Assembly (NCBI GenBank): GCA_023380915.1
Contig: JAMCSM010000160.1
Coordinates: forward strand, 4,502 to 68,501
Source of the DNA: Actinomycetota bacterium
GTDB taxonomy: Bacteria > Actinomycetota > Humimicrobiia > Humimicrobiales > Humimicrobiaceae
Length of the DNA stretch: 64,000 nt
Reading direction: 5' to 3'
The first letter of the stretch is position 1; each line of letters begins with the position of its first letter. The translations under genes were made by a program, and so were the position numbers. This document shows, piece by piece, positions 51,834 through 61,628 of this stretch. The notes under the pieces are model-generated. The model saw nothing but the letters and a program-made list of their open reading frames with translations, did not search any database and was not told the origin of the DNA.

Positions 51834-52730
51834 TCAGGATTTGTTTTCATATGAATTTTTTGTTTCTTTTTTCTTTACTTCATTCCAAAGCTTATCTTTT
51901 TCCTTAAGCGGAAGATTTTTAAAATCAATATTTCTTGAAGTGGCAAGTTTTTCAATTTCATTAAATCTTCTCATGAACTTGGTGCATGTTTTTTTTAAGC
52001 ACTGTTCACTGTCTATACCGAGATGTCTTGACAGGTTAACGATGCTAAACAATATGTCTCCAACTTCATCTCTGATTTGAGGTGTGGACTGGGCAGGTTT
52101 ATTTTTTCCATAACATTTTTTGCTGCTTTCCACGGCGCTTTTATCAAATTCAATAACCAATTCTTCTGTTTCTTCTTTTATTTTATCAAAGATATCGCCG
52201 GTCTCCTGCCAGTCAAATCCAAGCCTTGATGCTCTATTTTGTATTTCATAAGCATAATGAAGCGACGGCAGAATCTTTGGAATATCATTAAAAATTGACT
52301 GGGTTTTTTTTGGATTTTCCTTTCTTTCTGATTTCTTTATTTCTTCCCAACTATTTAAAATCTCGGCAGTACTGTTAAAATTTTTATCACCGAAAACATG
52401 CGGATGCCGTCTATACAGTTTCCTGATTATTCCCTTTATTACATCTGAAAGACTGAATTCATTGTTTTCAATAGCAATCTGTGATTGAAAAACAATCTGA
52501 AGAAGCAAATCTCCCAGTTCTTCCCTTAAACTTTGATAATCTTTGTATTCAATGGCTTCAACAGCTTCATAAGCTTCCTCAATTATATTTTTTTTAATTG
52601 AATCATGATCCTGATCCCTGTCCCAGATGCAGCCATTTGGAGATCTTAAATATTTTAGTATTTCTGCCAGTAAACCGAACAGTTCACCGATATTGTTAAT
52701 TTCTTCAAGTTTTTTCAGGTCAATCTTCAT
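51834..52730 (-). CDS. mazG: MazG nucleoside triphosphate pyrophosphohydrolase
   Basis: The 298-residue protein has two tandem MazG domains: domain 1 with IIEEAYEAVEAIEYKD and EELGDLLLQIVF (EExxE plus ExxxD type metal site) and domain 2 with EETEELVIEF and RDEVGDILFSIVNLSRHLG. It hydrolyses aberrant or excess NTPs to NMP and pyrophosphate. A polar insertion of about 20 residues (SAVESSKKCYGKNKPAQS) separates the domain 2 metal motifs. It is flanked by the parvulin foldase and divIC genes, the usual order beside mfd. Confidence 0.94.
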   Translation of the reverse strand: MKIDLKKLEEINNIGELFGLLAEILKYLRSPNGCIWDRDQDHDSIKKNIIEEAYEAVEAIEYKDYQSLREELGDLLLQIVFQSQIAIENNEFSLSDVIKGIIRKLYRRHPHVFGDKNFNSTAEILNSWEEIKKSERKENPKKTQSIFNDIPKILPSLHYAYEIQNRASRLGFDWQETGDIFDKIKEETEELVIEFDKSAVESSKKCYGKNKPAQSTPQIRDEVGDILFSIVNLSRHLGIDSEQCLKKTCTKFMRRFNEIEKLATSRNIDFKNLPLKEKDKLWNEVKKKETKNSYENKS

Positions 52731-52860
52731 AACTACCTAAATTTCTGATAAATGTTTTAATAAGGTTATTTTATTATCTTCAAACTTAAAACGACACAGG
52801 ATTATCTGACTAATGCAGATTAAATCTTTGATATTTATTAAATTGTTTTTAAAAAATATT

Positions 52861-54006
52861 TTAATTGGAATCTGGTGTTATAAGTTTTTCCTCTGTTGTT
52901 GTTGTTGAACTTTGGCTGCTGCTTGTTTCAGTGTTTGTTTGTGTTTCAGAACCAGTTGTTGTACTGGTACTCTGACTATTTATTGTTTCTGTAGTATTTT
53001 GTTCAGTAGTTGTTGAAGCAGACTTATTTATTTCTTCAATATCTTTACTATATTTGATTACTGCAGCATCCTTAAGGGATAAAAGGAATTTGTTAAACTT
53101 ATCATTTTTTAAATTGCTTTCAAGATATTGTTTTATTGAATCCTTTACCTCGTCAAAGGTTTTTATTCTTTCATCTTTTTTATCTGTAACTTTTATTAAA
53201 TGAAACCCATAAGGTGTTTCTACAATATCACTTATTTCTCCAACCTTTAAAGAAAAAGCGACATCTTCAAATTCCTTTATCAGTTGACCTTTTGAAAAAT
53301 ACCCTATATCCCCGCTTTTGGTATTGGAATTTTCATCTTCAGAATATTTATTTGCCATATTTTCAAAAGTTTCACCTTCTGAAATTTTCTTCTGAACCAT
53401 CTTTATCTTTTCAAGTGCTGACTCTTTAGTTTTTCTAGCTGTGTCCTGATCTCCGTATTTAACCAAGATATGGCTGATTCCTAACTGTTCGGGTTCAAGA
53501 AATAAATCATTTTTATTATCATCATAATATTTCTGAACTTCTGCATCGGTTACAGCAATCCCTTGAGTAACTTTTTCAAATACCTTATTTGCCAGAAGCT
53601 GATTTTTAAGCTGTATCTTTAATAAATCTTCACTTATTCCGTTATCCTTCAGATATTTGTCAAATTCTTCTTTTGTTTTAAACGAAGTGGTCTGAAGATT
53701 GCTGTATTGTTCATCAAATTCTTTTTCAGCAAATGAGATTTTATTTTCATTTGCATATTTTTCTATCAGCTTGTTTGCAATTATATAATCAATAATTTGA
53801 GCTTCAGTTTTTAAAAGATCCCCCTTATTTTCCGGTTTGAAAAGGTCAGGATTCTGTACTTTTATTGAGCTTAAATATTTATCAATTTCCTTTTGGCTTA
53901 TCTTGTATCCGTTTACACTTGCAAGAGTTGTCGTGCATGCAGTAAGTATTAATATTAATATTAAAGTCAATACTATTATAAATACTATTAAACTTTTACT
54001 TTTCAA
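52861..54006 (-). CDS. Parvulin-type foldase lipoprotein (PrsA/SurA family)
   Basis: The protein has 381 residues from a TTG preceded by CAGGAG; an earlier in-frame TTG eight codons upstream overlaps that site. A lipoprotein signal peptide ends in LTAC, followed by a SurA_N-like helical domain (ISQKEIDKYL to NQLLANKVFEKV) and one PpiC rotamase domain (ISHILVKYGD, KSGDIGYFSKGQL, VETPYGFHLIKV). The C-terminal tail of about 50 residues is almost all Ser/Thr/Gln/Glu, probably a cell-wall-spanning linker. It assists folding of secreted proteins outside the membrane. Confidence 0.9.
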   Translation of the reverse strand: MKSKSLIVFIIVLTLILILILTACTTTLASVNGYKISQKEIDKYLSSIKVQNPDLFKPENKGDLLKTEAQIIDYIIANKLIEKYANENKISFAEKEFDEQYSNLQTTSFKTKEEFDKYLKDNGISEDLLKIQLKNQLLANKVFEKVTQGIAVTDAEVQKYYDDNKNDLFLEPEQLGISHILVKYGDQDTARKTKESALEKIKMVQKKISEGETFENMANKYSEDENSNTKSGDIGYFSKGQLIKEFEDVAFSLKVGEISDIVETPYGFHLIKVTDKKDERIKTFDEVKDSIKQYLESNLKNDKFNKFLLSLKDAAVIKYSKDIEEINKSASTTTEQNTTETINSQSTSTTTGSETQTNTETSSSQSSTTTTEEKLITPDSN

Positions 54007-54089
54007 CTTATTTTTTCTCCTGTCTGTCAATTAAATTATTAAAAAAATTTTTTATAAAATACAAATTATTAAATTTAATATTTTTAAAT

Positions 54090-57000
54090 TTAAATTATGC
54101 TAATTATATCATTAATGATTTCTGAAATAATATCCAATCTTATATTGGAATTTAAAACATTTATTATAAACGATTTATCCTTAAAATTATAAATAATATT
54201 TTTATTTTTTTTATTTACTTTTATTGCATTTTTTGTTGACAAGACAACAGGTTTGATAATTACACCTTTATTTCTTTTATAGTTTATTTTTCTGATATTT
54301 TTTGATTTTAAAAGAATTTTTATCTTTGCAATATTTATAAGATTTTCAAATACTGCCGGAATATCTCCAAATTTTTCAAGGATTTTCTTTTTTACATTAA
54401 TTATTTCTTCAATGCTGCCGGCATTTGCCAGATTCTTATAAATATTTATCCTCTCGCCTTCGTTTTTTATAAATGTTTTGGGAATATAAGCACTTACAGG
54501 TAATTCAATTGAAACACTGAAATCTTCTGCAGGCTCACTGCCTCTTAATCTTTCTATTTCCTCTCTGATTATTTCACAATACAGATCAAATCCTATACTG
54601 TTCATATGCCCATGCTGGTTTGCTCCAAGAAGATCACCTGCACCTCTTATTTCCAGATCCTTCATGGCAATATTATATCCTGAACCCAGTTCCGTATATT
54701 CATTGAGCGCTTTTAACCTTTCAAGCGCATTTAAGGTTAAGCTGTCTCTTTCATTATAAAAAAAATAAGCATATGCTCTTTCTGATGACCTTCCCACCCT
54801 TCCTCTAAGCTGATATAACTGTGAAAGTCCGAATCTTTGAGCATCTTCAACAATCAAAGTATTTACGTTCGGAATGTCCATTCCTGATTCTATTATTGTT
54901 GTGGTAAGCAAAATATTATATTTTTTGTTTATAAAATCTTCCATAATCTTTTCAATCCGGCATCCTTCCATTCTGCCATGTGTAACAGCTATGCTTGCCT
55001 GAGGAACAAGCTTTTTTAATTCAAAGCATAACTGATCAATTCCGTTTATCCTGCTGGAAACGTAATAAATCTGTCCCCCTCTTTCCATTTCCCTTTTTAT
55101 CGCCATTTCAATTATCATATTGTTTTTTCTGCCTACAAAAGTTTTTACAGGATGTCTGTTTTCAGGATAAGTTTCAATTAAGATAATATCCCTTATCCCG
55201 GTAAGAGACATGTAAAGTGTTCGCGGAATAGGTGTTGCTGTTAAAGTAAGAACATCAATTTCTTTTCTTAAAAGTTTTAATTTTTCCTTTGCATTTACTC
55301 CAAATCTTTGTTCTTCATCAACTACCAGAAGTCCGATATCTTTTGGTTTTATGTCATCCTGTAAAATTCTATGAGTGCCAATGAGCATATCAACTTTACC
55401 CTCACTGAAATCCCTTACAATTTCTTTTTGCTTTGATTTAGTTTTAAATCTGCTTAAAACTTCAACATTTAAAGGATAATTTTGAAATCTTGCTTTAAAA
55501 TTATTAAAATGCTGATCAGCAAGAATAGTCGTTGGAACAAGCATTAAAACTTGTTTTCCGCATTCCATAGCCTTAAAAACTGCCCGTATTGCGACTTCTG
55601 TTTTACCAAACCCTACGTCGCCGCAAAGTAAAATATCCATCGGTTTTGGTTCTTCCATTTTGCTTTTAACATAATTTATTGCCTTTAACTGGTCTTCAGT
55701 CTCATTGAACGGAAATAAATCTTCTATTTCCTTCTGCCATGGACTGTCTGGCGGAAAAGAATAACCTTCCAATTTTTCCCGCTCTGCATATAGTTTGGCA
55801 AGATTTACTGCAAGGACTTTTACAGATTTTCTGACTCTGGTTTTCAAATTATTCCATTGCTTAGAATTTAAAGAGGTAATGACAGGTTCACTGTCTCCTA
55901 CATATTTATGAATCCTTTCAGCCTGCCATATTGGAACATATAATTTGTCCTTACCGGCATACTCAATTAAAAAGAAATCTTTTTTTATGCCTGAAATGTT
56001 TTCTGAAACAATATTAATATATTTTCCAATCCCATGAGTTTTATGAACCACATAATCTCCGGGTTTAAATTCATTAAAACCCTTTGGAAGTATTTTTAAA
56101 GTTGTTTTCTTACTGCTGTCAAGCTGTTCAAATATATCAAGTTCGCCATAAATTGAAAATATACATGACTTATATCCTCGAAGAAGATTTAAGTCTGAAA
56201 TGTTTATAATTTTATTTTTTATTTCAGACAAGTTAATATTTTTATCATTTTTTAATAAATTAAAAGTAATGCCTGCTTCAGTAATCAGATTACAGATTTT
56301 TTTCATTCTTTCTTTATTATCAAGAGAAATTAATATTTTTTTATTTTTAATCATGTCATTTTTTATATTTTCAATAAAAGCACCAGGATTTCCGAAGTTT
56401 TGTTTTTGAATATTAATTTCATTAAATTCAAAATCATTTTCATCAATCAGTGCTTTTTTTGAGGAATACAAATAAAATTTTAAATTTGTATTTAGATCAT
56501 CCAAAAAGTCTTTTGAAGGAATATATTTTTTTATAATATCTGCATCTTCAGTAATAAGATTATTTTTTTCTGGAGATATGGATTTTTTAATAATATCAAT
56601 TTCACTTTTCAGTTTAAGATAAACTTCAAGAGGATCACAGATTATTACTCCAAAATTTCTTATTTTTTCTTTAAGCAAATCTATTAAGGAAATATATTCT
56701 TCTGCGGAATTTTTATTATAAGCTTTATTTATATTATCTTTATTTTCCGGAACTTTCCATGGGTTAAAGTTTGGAGTTACAATTAATTCATCTGCATCTG
56801 AAATAGATTCCTGTGTTAAGATATTATAATATTTCAGATGTTCAAGATTATCATCAAAAAAATCAAGTCTTACAGGATCTGATGCGGCAATATCAAAAAT
56901 ATCAATTATATCTCCTCTTATACTGAATTCTCCTTTATCATAAACTTTATAAACTCTTTCATAACCAAGATCTGTAAGATTTTTTAAAAGAGTTTCTCTC

Positions 57001-57449
57001 TCATATTGCTTTCCTTTTGAAAATGAAAAATATGAAAGACTTTCAGTAAAATTTTTTGGCATTAAATTAATTAAAGATGATATAGACGCAATAATTAAAA
57101 AGGGCTTTTTATTTTTATCATAGGAATTGATTTTTTTTAAAGCATCCAGCCTGTCTGAAAGAGACTGACTGTTTAATGGTTTGTTCCTGAAAAAAATTCC
57201 TTCTCCAAGATAAGGAAAATTCAGATATTTTTCCCTGCTTCCAATGCATGAAATATCCTCCATTAATTCCAGATCTTTATCAAAAGTAGAAGTAATAACA
57301 ATAAAGGGGATTTTATATAAATCAGAAATTCCTTCTATTAGAAAAGGCCATATATTTTCACCGGCATAAATATTTGCTTTAGGATTTTTTTGAAATTCAT
57401 GCCAGTTTTTTTCTTTTAAAAAGTTATCTAAAAACACCCTGATGCTCAT
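54090..57449 (-). CDS. mfd: Transcription-repair coupling factor Mfd
   Basis: The 1119-residue protein has the UvrB-like N-terminal module, the RNA-polymerase-interaction domain (FKPGDYVVHKTHGIGKY near residue 470), the RecG-like translocase with Walker A CGDVGFGKTE (about 608), Walker B DEEQRFGV (about 711) and helicase motifs (TATPIPRTLYMSL, ESGMDIPNVNTLIVEDA, QLYQLRGRVGRS), and the C-terminal TRCF domain. It displaces stalled RNA polymerase and recruits UvrA. Length is normal. Repeat copy 3 lies 46 nt upstream of its ATG. Confidence 0.97.
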   Translation of the reverse strand: MSIRVFLDNFLKEKNWHEFQKNPKANIYAGENIWPFLIEGISDLYKIPFIVITSTFDKDLELMEDISCIGSREKYLNFPYLGEGIFFRNKPLNSQSLSDRLDALKKINSYDKNKKPFLIIASISSLINLMPKNFTESLSYFSFSKGKQYERETLLKNLTDLGYERVYKVYDKGEFSIRGDIIDIFDIAASDPVRLDFFDDNLEHLKYYNILTQESISDADELIVTPNFNPWKVPENKDNINKAYNKNSAEEYISLIDLLKEKIRNFGVIICDPLEVYLKLKSEIDIIKKSISPEKNNLITEDADIIKKYIPSKDFLDDLNTNLKFYLYSSKKALIDENDFEFNEINIQKQNFGNPGAFIENIKNDMIKNKKILISLDNKERMKKICNLITEAGITFNLLKNDKNINLSEIKNKIINISDLNLLRGYKSCIFSIYGELDIFEQLDSSKKTTLKILPKGFNEFKPGDYVVHKTHGIGKYINIVSENISGIKKDFFLIEYAGKDKLYVPIWQAERIHKYVGDSEPVITSLNSKQWNNLKTRVRKSVKVLAVNLAKLYAEREKLEGYSFPPDSPWQKEIEDLFPFNETEDQLKAINYVKSKMEEPKPMDILLCGDVGFGKTEVAIRAVFKAMECGKQVLMLVPTTILADQHFNNFKARFQNYPLNVEVLSRFKTKSKQKEIVRDFSEGKVDMLIGTHRILQDDIKPKDIGLLVVDEEQRFGVNAKEKLKLLRKEIDVLTLTATPIPRTLYMSLTGIRDIILIETYPENRHPVKTFVGRKNNMIIEMAIKREMERGGQIYYVSSRINGIDQLCFELKKLVPQASIAVTHGRMEGCRIEKIMEDFINKKYNILLTTTIIESGMDIPNVNTLIVEDAQRFGLSQLYQLRGRVGRSSERAYAYFFYNERDSLTLNALERLKALNEYTELGSGYNIAMKDLEIRGAGDLLGANQHGHMNSIGFDLYCEIIREEIERLRGSEPAEDFSVSIELPVSAYIPKTFIKNEGERINIYKNLANAGSIEEIINVKKKILEKFGDIPAVFENLINIAKIKILLKSKNIRKINYKRNKGVIIKPVVLSTKNAIKVNKKNKNIIYNFKDKSFIINVLNSNIRLDIISEIINDIISII

Positions 57450-57850
57450 AATAATATTTTATTTTCAAAATGAAACTATCTTTTTAATTATGTTAGCATT
57501 TCCTTTTTCGCGATTGCAAACAAATTATTGGATCAGGTTGGTGTTTCGAAAACACGCAAGCTTTGCCCCAGCGAGTCAAAGCTTGCTCTGATTTCAGGCT
57601 TCGCTCTCCTCTCTAAGAGAGGAACCTTGCCCGCTCAGCCTTCATAAGGTCTTCTCAACATCCAGCCTGATCCTTAAAGCTTTGTTTTGTATCTATAACG
57701 AAAAAGAATACTCCTTTAATTATTTATAACCAATATAAAGAAATATTTAATAAGAAAATTTAATACAAATGGTTGCAGATTAAAATATGCCAGTTTTGTT
57801 TTTCGGGTTATTTACAGCTTAGGTCAAATTACAAATACCACAAATTTATA
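57450..57850. other. mfd-pth intergenic region
   Basis: This 401-bp gap breaks the otherwise compact housekeeping block. Most of it is repeat copy 3 (57496-57711). The remaining 140 bp on the pth side are AT-rich without a gene. The mfd promoter must lie inside or beside the repeat. Confidence 0.6.
57496..57711 (-). repeat. Structured dispersed repeat, copy 3 (core inverted relative to its arms)
   Basis: This 216-bp copy has terminal inverted repeats GCATTTCC...TTTTTCG on the left and CGAAAAAGAATAC on the right. The core is the reverse complement of copies 1 and 2. The left arm GATTGCAAACAAATTATTGG and the right arm starting CCTGATCCTTAAAGC are in the same plus-strand order as in copy 1. The core has therefore been flipped between its bounding inverted repeats in one of the two lineages. 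Pairing in the outer stem is preserved. Confidence 0.8.
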
Positions 57851-58408
57851 TCATTTATTATACTTGTTCATGCAGTAATCAATATCAAACATAATATAAT
57901 CTTTTAGCGCATCTATTGCAGCCGCAATAATAACATTTAGTTCCCTTTGTTCAGCTTTGGTGAAATTATTGAGCACATAATCTGCTGCAGCTTTTATACC
58001 TGGAGGCCTTCCAACCCCGAATCTTAATCTGTCAATTTTAACTCCGGGATTTAAATGTGAAATTGAAATAAGTCCTTTATGCCCTGCATTTCCGCCATTT
58101 TTCTTAAACTTTATTATTCCAAATTCCAGGTCAATATCATCATGAATAACTAAAATTTTATGAACGTCTTTATAAAAATTCCTGGCAAGTAAAACAGCGG
58201 ATCCACTTTCATTCATAAAGGTAAGAGGCTGCATGACTAAAACTGTCTGACCATCAAAAGATATCAAAGCTGTTTTTGACTTATATTTTCTTTTTTTTTC
58301 CTTAACACTGAGACTTTCAAGGAATTTGTCAATTAAAATAAAGCCTATATTATGTCTCGTCAAATAATATTGTTTGCCCGGATTTCCAAGTCCGGCAATT
58401 AAAATCAT
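57851..58408 (-). CDS. pth: Peptidyl-tRNA hydrolase
   Basis: The 185-residue protein has GLGNPGKQYYLTRHNIGF (Asn and catalytic His at the N-terminus), VIHDDIDLEFG (catalytic Asp) and GNAGHKGLISI. It releases tRNA from prematurely dropped peptidyl-tRNA. The start lies 2 nt after the bL25 stop, so the pair is translationally coupled, as in many bacteria. Confidence 0.96.
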   Translation of the reverse strand: MILIAGLGNPGKQYYLTRHNIGFILIDKFLESLSVKEKKRKYKSKTALISFDGQTVLVMQPLTFMNESGSAVLLARNFYKDVHKILVIHDDIDLEFGIIKFKKNGGNAGHKGLISISHLNPGVKIDRLRFGVGRPPGIKAAADYVLNNFTKAEQRELNVIIAAAIDALKDYIMFDIDYCMNKYNK

Positions 58409-58410
58409 TT

Positions 58411-59088
58411 TTATTTTTCTTCTTCTTTTTCTTCGGCTTTCTCTTTCTTAATCACTTCAGGTTCAGCTTCTTCTGCAGGAGGAGCTGCAATTTCTTCTTC
58501 CCTAAGTTGGGTAGCGTATATAATTGTGAGAACCATTTCATCAGGGTCACTTAAAATCTTTATATTATCAGCAACTTTAATATCTGAAATTTTTATAATG
58601 TCACCTATTTTCAAATCAATAATGTCTATTTCAATGTGTTCGGGAATATCCTTTGGGAGACATGTTATTTCAATTTCCCTGATTCCATGCTGCAGCACCC
58701 CGCCCTGCTCCTTAATTCCGTAAGACTTTTCTTCATTTAATATTAATATTGGAACCTGAATTGTTATTTCCTGCTCCATCCTTATTCTTACAAAATCAAG
58801 ATGTGAATATTCTCTTGAAAGCGGTTCAATCTGATAATCTTTAATTATTGCAGTAATCTTTTTTGCTTTTCCGTCTTCTTTCAGATGCAGATCAAAAATA
58901 TGACCGGAGATACCCCTGCCTTTTATTAAATCCTTAAAACTTTTTGATCCTACTTTAATGTTTAAGGGTTCTGTTTTTAAACCATACAAAACTCCAGGAA
59001 TAAATCCTGCTTTTCTAAGTCTGTTTGATGCGTTATTTTTAAGTTCCTGCAGATTTCTTTTAGCAATTTCAAGTGCAAGATTTTCCAT
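58411..59088 (-). CDS. rplY: Large ribosomal subunit protein bL25, CTC (general stress) form
   Basis: The 225-residue protein has an N-terminal 5S-rRNA-binding bL25 domain (KRNLQELKNNASNRLRKAGF, GVLYGLKTEPLNIKV, SHLDFVRI) and the longer C-terminal TL5/CTC beta domain, ending in a Glu/Lys/Ala-rich tail. The long form is usual outside enterobacteria. The ATG has AGAGGA upstream. It lies between prs and pth in the conserved order glmU-prs-rplY-pth-mfd. Confidence 0.94.
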   Translation of the reverse strand: MENLALEIAKRNLQELKNNASNRLRKAGFIPGVLYGLKTEPLNIKVGSKSFKDLIKGRGISGHIFDLHLKEDGKAKKITAIIKDYQIEPLSREYSHLDFVRIRMEQEITIQVPILILNEEKSYGIKEQGGVLQHGIREIEITCLPKDIPEHIEIDIIDLKIGDIIKISDIKVADNIKILSDPDEMVLTIIYATQLREEEIAAPPAEEAEPEVIKKEKAEEKEEEK

Positions 59089-59129
59089 TTTATAATTTCC
59101 TCTTTCTGATACTAAAATTAAAAATAAGG

Positions 59130-60098
59130 TTAAACTAAATTTTCCCCTTTAAATAATTCACTTACAGATTTGCAATCATAAACTTTTTTTATGGTTTTTG
59201 CAAGAAGATTGGCAATTGAAAGCTGTTTGATTCTGGTTTTGTCATAATCCCTGTTGATCGGGATTGTATCAGCTACAATTATTTCTTCTGCCCTTGAATT
59301 GGCAAGAATTTCAACTGCCTGACCCGAAAATATAGGATGAGTTGCTGCTGCATAAACTTTTTTAGCACCATGATCAAGCAAAATATTTATTGCTTCAACT
59401 AAAGTACCGCCTGTATCAATAAGATCATCAAATATTATTGCATCCTTATTTTCAACATCTCCAACAATATGTTCAACCTCTGAAACATTATGTTCAGGTC
59501 TTCTTTTATCAAGTATTGCCAGAGGAAGTTCAAGCTGTTTTGAAAAAATACTTGCTCTTTTTACACCTCCGACATCAGGGCTTACAACAACTGCATTTTT
59601 AATATCTTTTTCTCTGAAATATTTTGCAATAATAGGTATGGCTGTAATATGGTCAACAGGCACATCGAAAAATCCCTGAATTGTTGCAGTATGCAGATCA
59701 ACTACAATTAATCTGTCCATTCCTGCAGTCTGCAGAATGTCTGCCAGAAGTTTGGCAGTTATTGGTTCTCTTCCTTCTGATTTTTTATCCTGCCTTGCAT
59801 ATCCATAATGAGGCATGACAACATTTATCATTCCTGCAGATGCTCTTTTAAGTGCATCAATCATAATTAAAAGTTCCATAATATTGTCATTTACAGGATC
59901 GGAAGATGTTTGCATTACAAAGACATCTGCTCCCCTGACACTATCATTAAATCTTACATATATTTCCCCATTTTTAAATTTTTTTCTCTCAACCTGACCT
60001 AATTCCATTTTTAAATATTCAGAGACTTTCAGTGCCAGCGCAGGATTTGAAGAGCCTGAAAACAGCATCATTCTTTTATTGGTAGGATAATCTCTCAT
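59130..60098 (-). CDS. prs: Ribose-phosphate pyrophosphokinase (PRPP synthetase)
   Basis: The 322-residue protein has FSGSSNPALALKVSEYL at the N-terminus, the RPPK signature region YARQDKKSEGREPITAKLLA, the catalytic flexible loop with KRRPEHN, and the PRPP-binding motif IIFDDLIDTGGTL. It makes PRPP from ribose 5-phosphate and ATP for nucleotide, His and Trp synthesis. The ATG has GGGAG upstream. It follows glmU by 15 nt in the standard order. Confidence 0.97.
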   Translation of the reverse strand: MRDYPTNKRMMLFSGSSNPALALKVSEYLKMELGQVERKKFKNGEIYVRFNDSVRGADVFVMQTSSDPVNDNIMELLIMIDALKRASAGMINVVMPHYGYARQDKKSEGREPITAKLLADILQTAGMDRLIVVDLHTATIQGFFDVPVDHITAIPIIAKYFREKDIKNAVVVSPDVGGVKRASIFSKQLELPLAILDKRRPEHNVSEVEHIVGDVENKDAIIFDDLIDTGGTLVEAINILLDHGAKKVYAAATHPIFSGQAVEILANSRAEEIIVADTIPINRDYDKTRIKQLSIANLLAKTIKKVYDCKSVSELFKGENLV

Positions 60099-60113
60099 CT
60101 TGCAAACTCCCTT

Positions 60114-61517
60114 TTATTTTAAATTTTTTTTCTTTTTTCTGTATTTTACTGCTCCGTCCAGCTTGTTAATTTGTTTCCCCCTTGAAAAAGCCATGGCATT
60201 GTCAGGAACATCACCGGTAATTACTGAACCTGCAGCAACTATTGCACCTTTTCCTATCCTGACCGGCGGTACAAGCATAGTATCGGAACCAATAAATACA
60301 TTATCATCTATGATTGTTTTATTCTTTCTGAATCCATCATAATTGCAGGTAACTGAAGATGCTCCTATATTTACATTTTTACCAATTTCAGTATCTCCTA
60401 TATAAGTTAGATGCGGAATTTTACTGTTATCTCCAACAATTGACTTTTTTACCTCGCAAAATCCGCCAACTTTTACATTATTATTTGTTAATGTTTCAGG
60501 ACGGATGTAACTGTAAGGTCCTATATTGTTATTTTTACCAATTTTTGCATCCCGGATAACAGCATTATTAATCATGGTATCATCAAGTATTTCAGAATCT
60601 GAAATTTGAACAAATGGACCTATGATACAACCTCTTTTTATAACTGTTCTTCCTTTTATAAAAGAAAAAGGTTCGATTATGACATCATTTTGTATTTCTG
60701 CATCGACGCCAATATAAGTAGAATAAGGATCAGTAATAGTTACACCTGAAAACATGAGTCTTTCATTTATTCTTTTTCTCATTAATCTTTGAACAATTGA
60801 AAGCTGAACTCTGTCATTAACTCCAAGAATTTCACTGCTGTCATTTATTAATAAAGCTGCTGCTTTTAAATTTTTAACATTAAATTTTTCAATTATATCA
60901 GTAAGATAATATTCATTTTGCAAATTGTTAGTATTAAGTAATGAAATATTATCAAACAAAGCTTTTGAGTCAAAGCAATATATGGAAGTGTTTATTTCTT
61001 TAATTAATTTTTCCTCATCAGTTGCATCCGGCTCTTCAACTATTTTTATTATTTCTTCCAATTTATTTTTAATTATTCTTCCATAACCAGCCGGATTATC
61101 CAGAAGAGCTGTAATAATTGAAACTGCATAACTTCCCTTTTGCTGTTTGTCAACCAGATTAATTAAAGTTTCACTTTTTATTAATGGAGAGTCGCCTGTA
61201 AGAATCAGAATGCTCTGCCAATTTTCATCAGCAAGATTTTTAATAAGATTTACTGCATGACCAGTTCCTAACTGATTTTCCTGATAAACAGTTTTTACAT
61301 CAGAAAAATTGCTTTTAAGATAATCTTCAAGAATTTCATGGCCATAACCCGTAATTACATATATGTTGTCGGGGCTTAATTTTTGTGCTTCTTTTAAAAC
61401 ATAATAAATCATTGGTTTATCAATTATATTATGCAGTACTTTTGGTATGGAAGATAACATCCTTTTGCCCTTGCCGGCAGCAAGAATGACTATATTTAAT
61501 TTTTTTAAAAACTTCAT
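60114..61517 (-). CDS. glmU: Bifunctional GlmU (GlcN-1-P acetyltransferase/GlcNAc-1-P uridyltransferase)
   Basis: The 467-residue protein has an N-terminal pyrophosphorylase with VILAAGKGKRMLSSIPKVLH, GTGHAV and LTGDSPLI, and a C-terminal left-handed beta-helix with hexapeptide repeats (GPFVQISDSEILDDT, IGPYSYIRPET, GGFCEVKKSIVGD, PHLTYIGDTEIG). It supplies UDP-GlcNAc for peptidoglycan and, here, possibly for Pel. Length and motifs are normal. It is first of the glmU-prs-rplY-pth set. Confidence 0.97.
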   Translation of the reverse strand: MKFLKKLNIVILAAGKGKRMLSSIPKVLHNIIDKPMIYYVLKEAQKLSPDNIYVITGYGHEILEDYLKSNFSDVKTVYQENQLGTGHAVNLIKNLADENWQSILILTGDSPLIKSETLINLVDKQQKGSYAVSIITALLDNPAGYGRIIKNKLEEIIKIVEEPDATDEEKLIKEINTSIYCFDSKALFDNISLLNTNNLQNEYYLTDIIEKFNVKNLKAAALLINDSSEILGVNDRVQLSIVQRLMRKRINERLMFSGVTITDPYSTYIGVDAEIQNDVIIEPFSFIKGRTVIKRGCIIGPFVQISDSEILDDTMINNAVIRDAKIGKNNNIGPYSYIRPETLTNNNVKVGGFCEVKKSIVGDNSKIPHLTYIGDTEIGKNVNIGASSVTCNYDGFRKNKTIIDDNVFIGSDTMLVPPVRIGKGAIVAAGSVITGDVPDNAMAFSRGKQINKLDGAVKYRKKKKNLK

Positions 61518-61628
61518 GCTAATTTTAAAAATTATTGGAATTTTTGCTTTACAAAAAACAAACCAGAAGATTTTAACATAAAAAAAATAATTTATCTAAA
61601 AAGTAAGATATTTTTTAAAGTGTTAATA

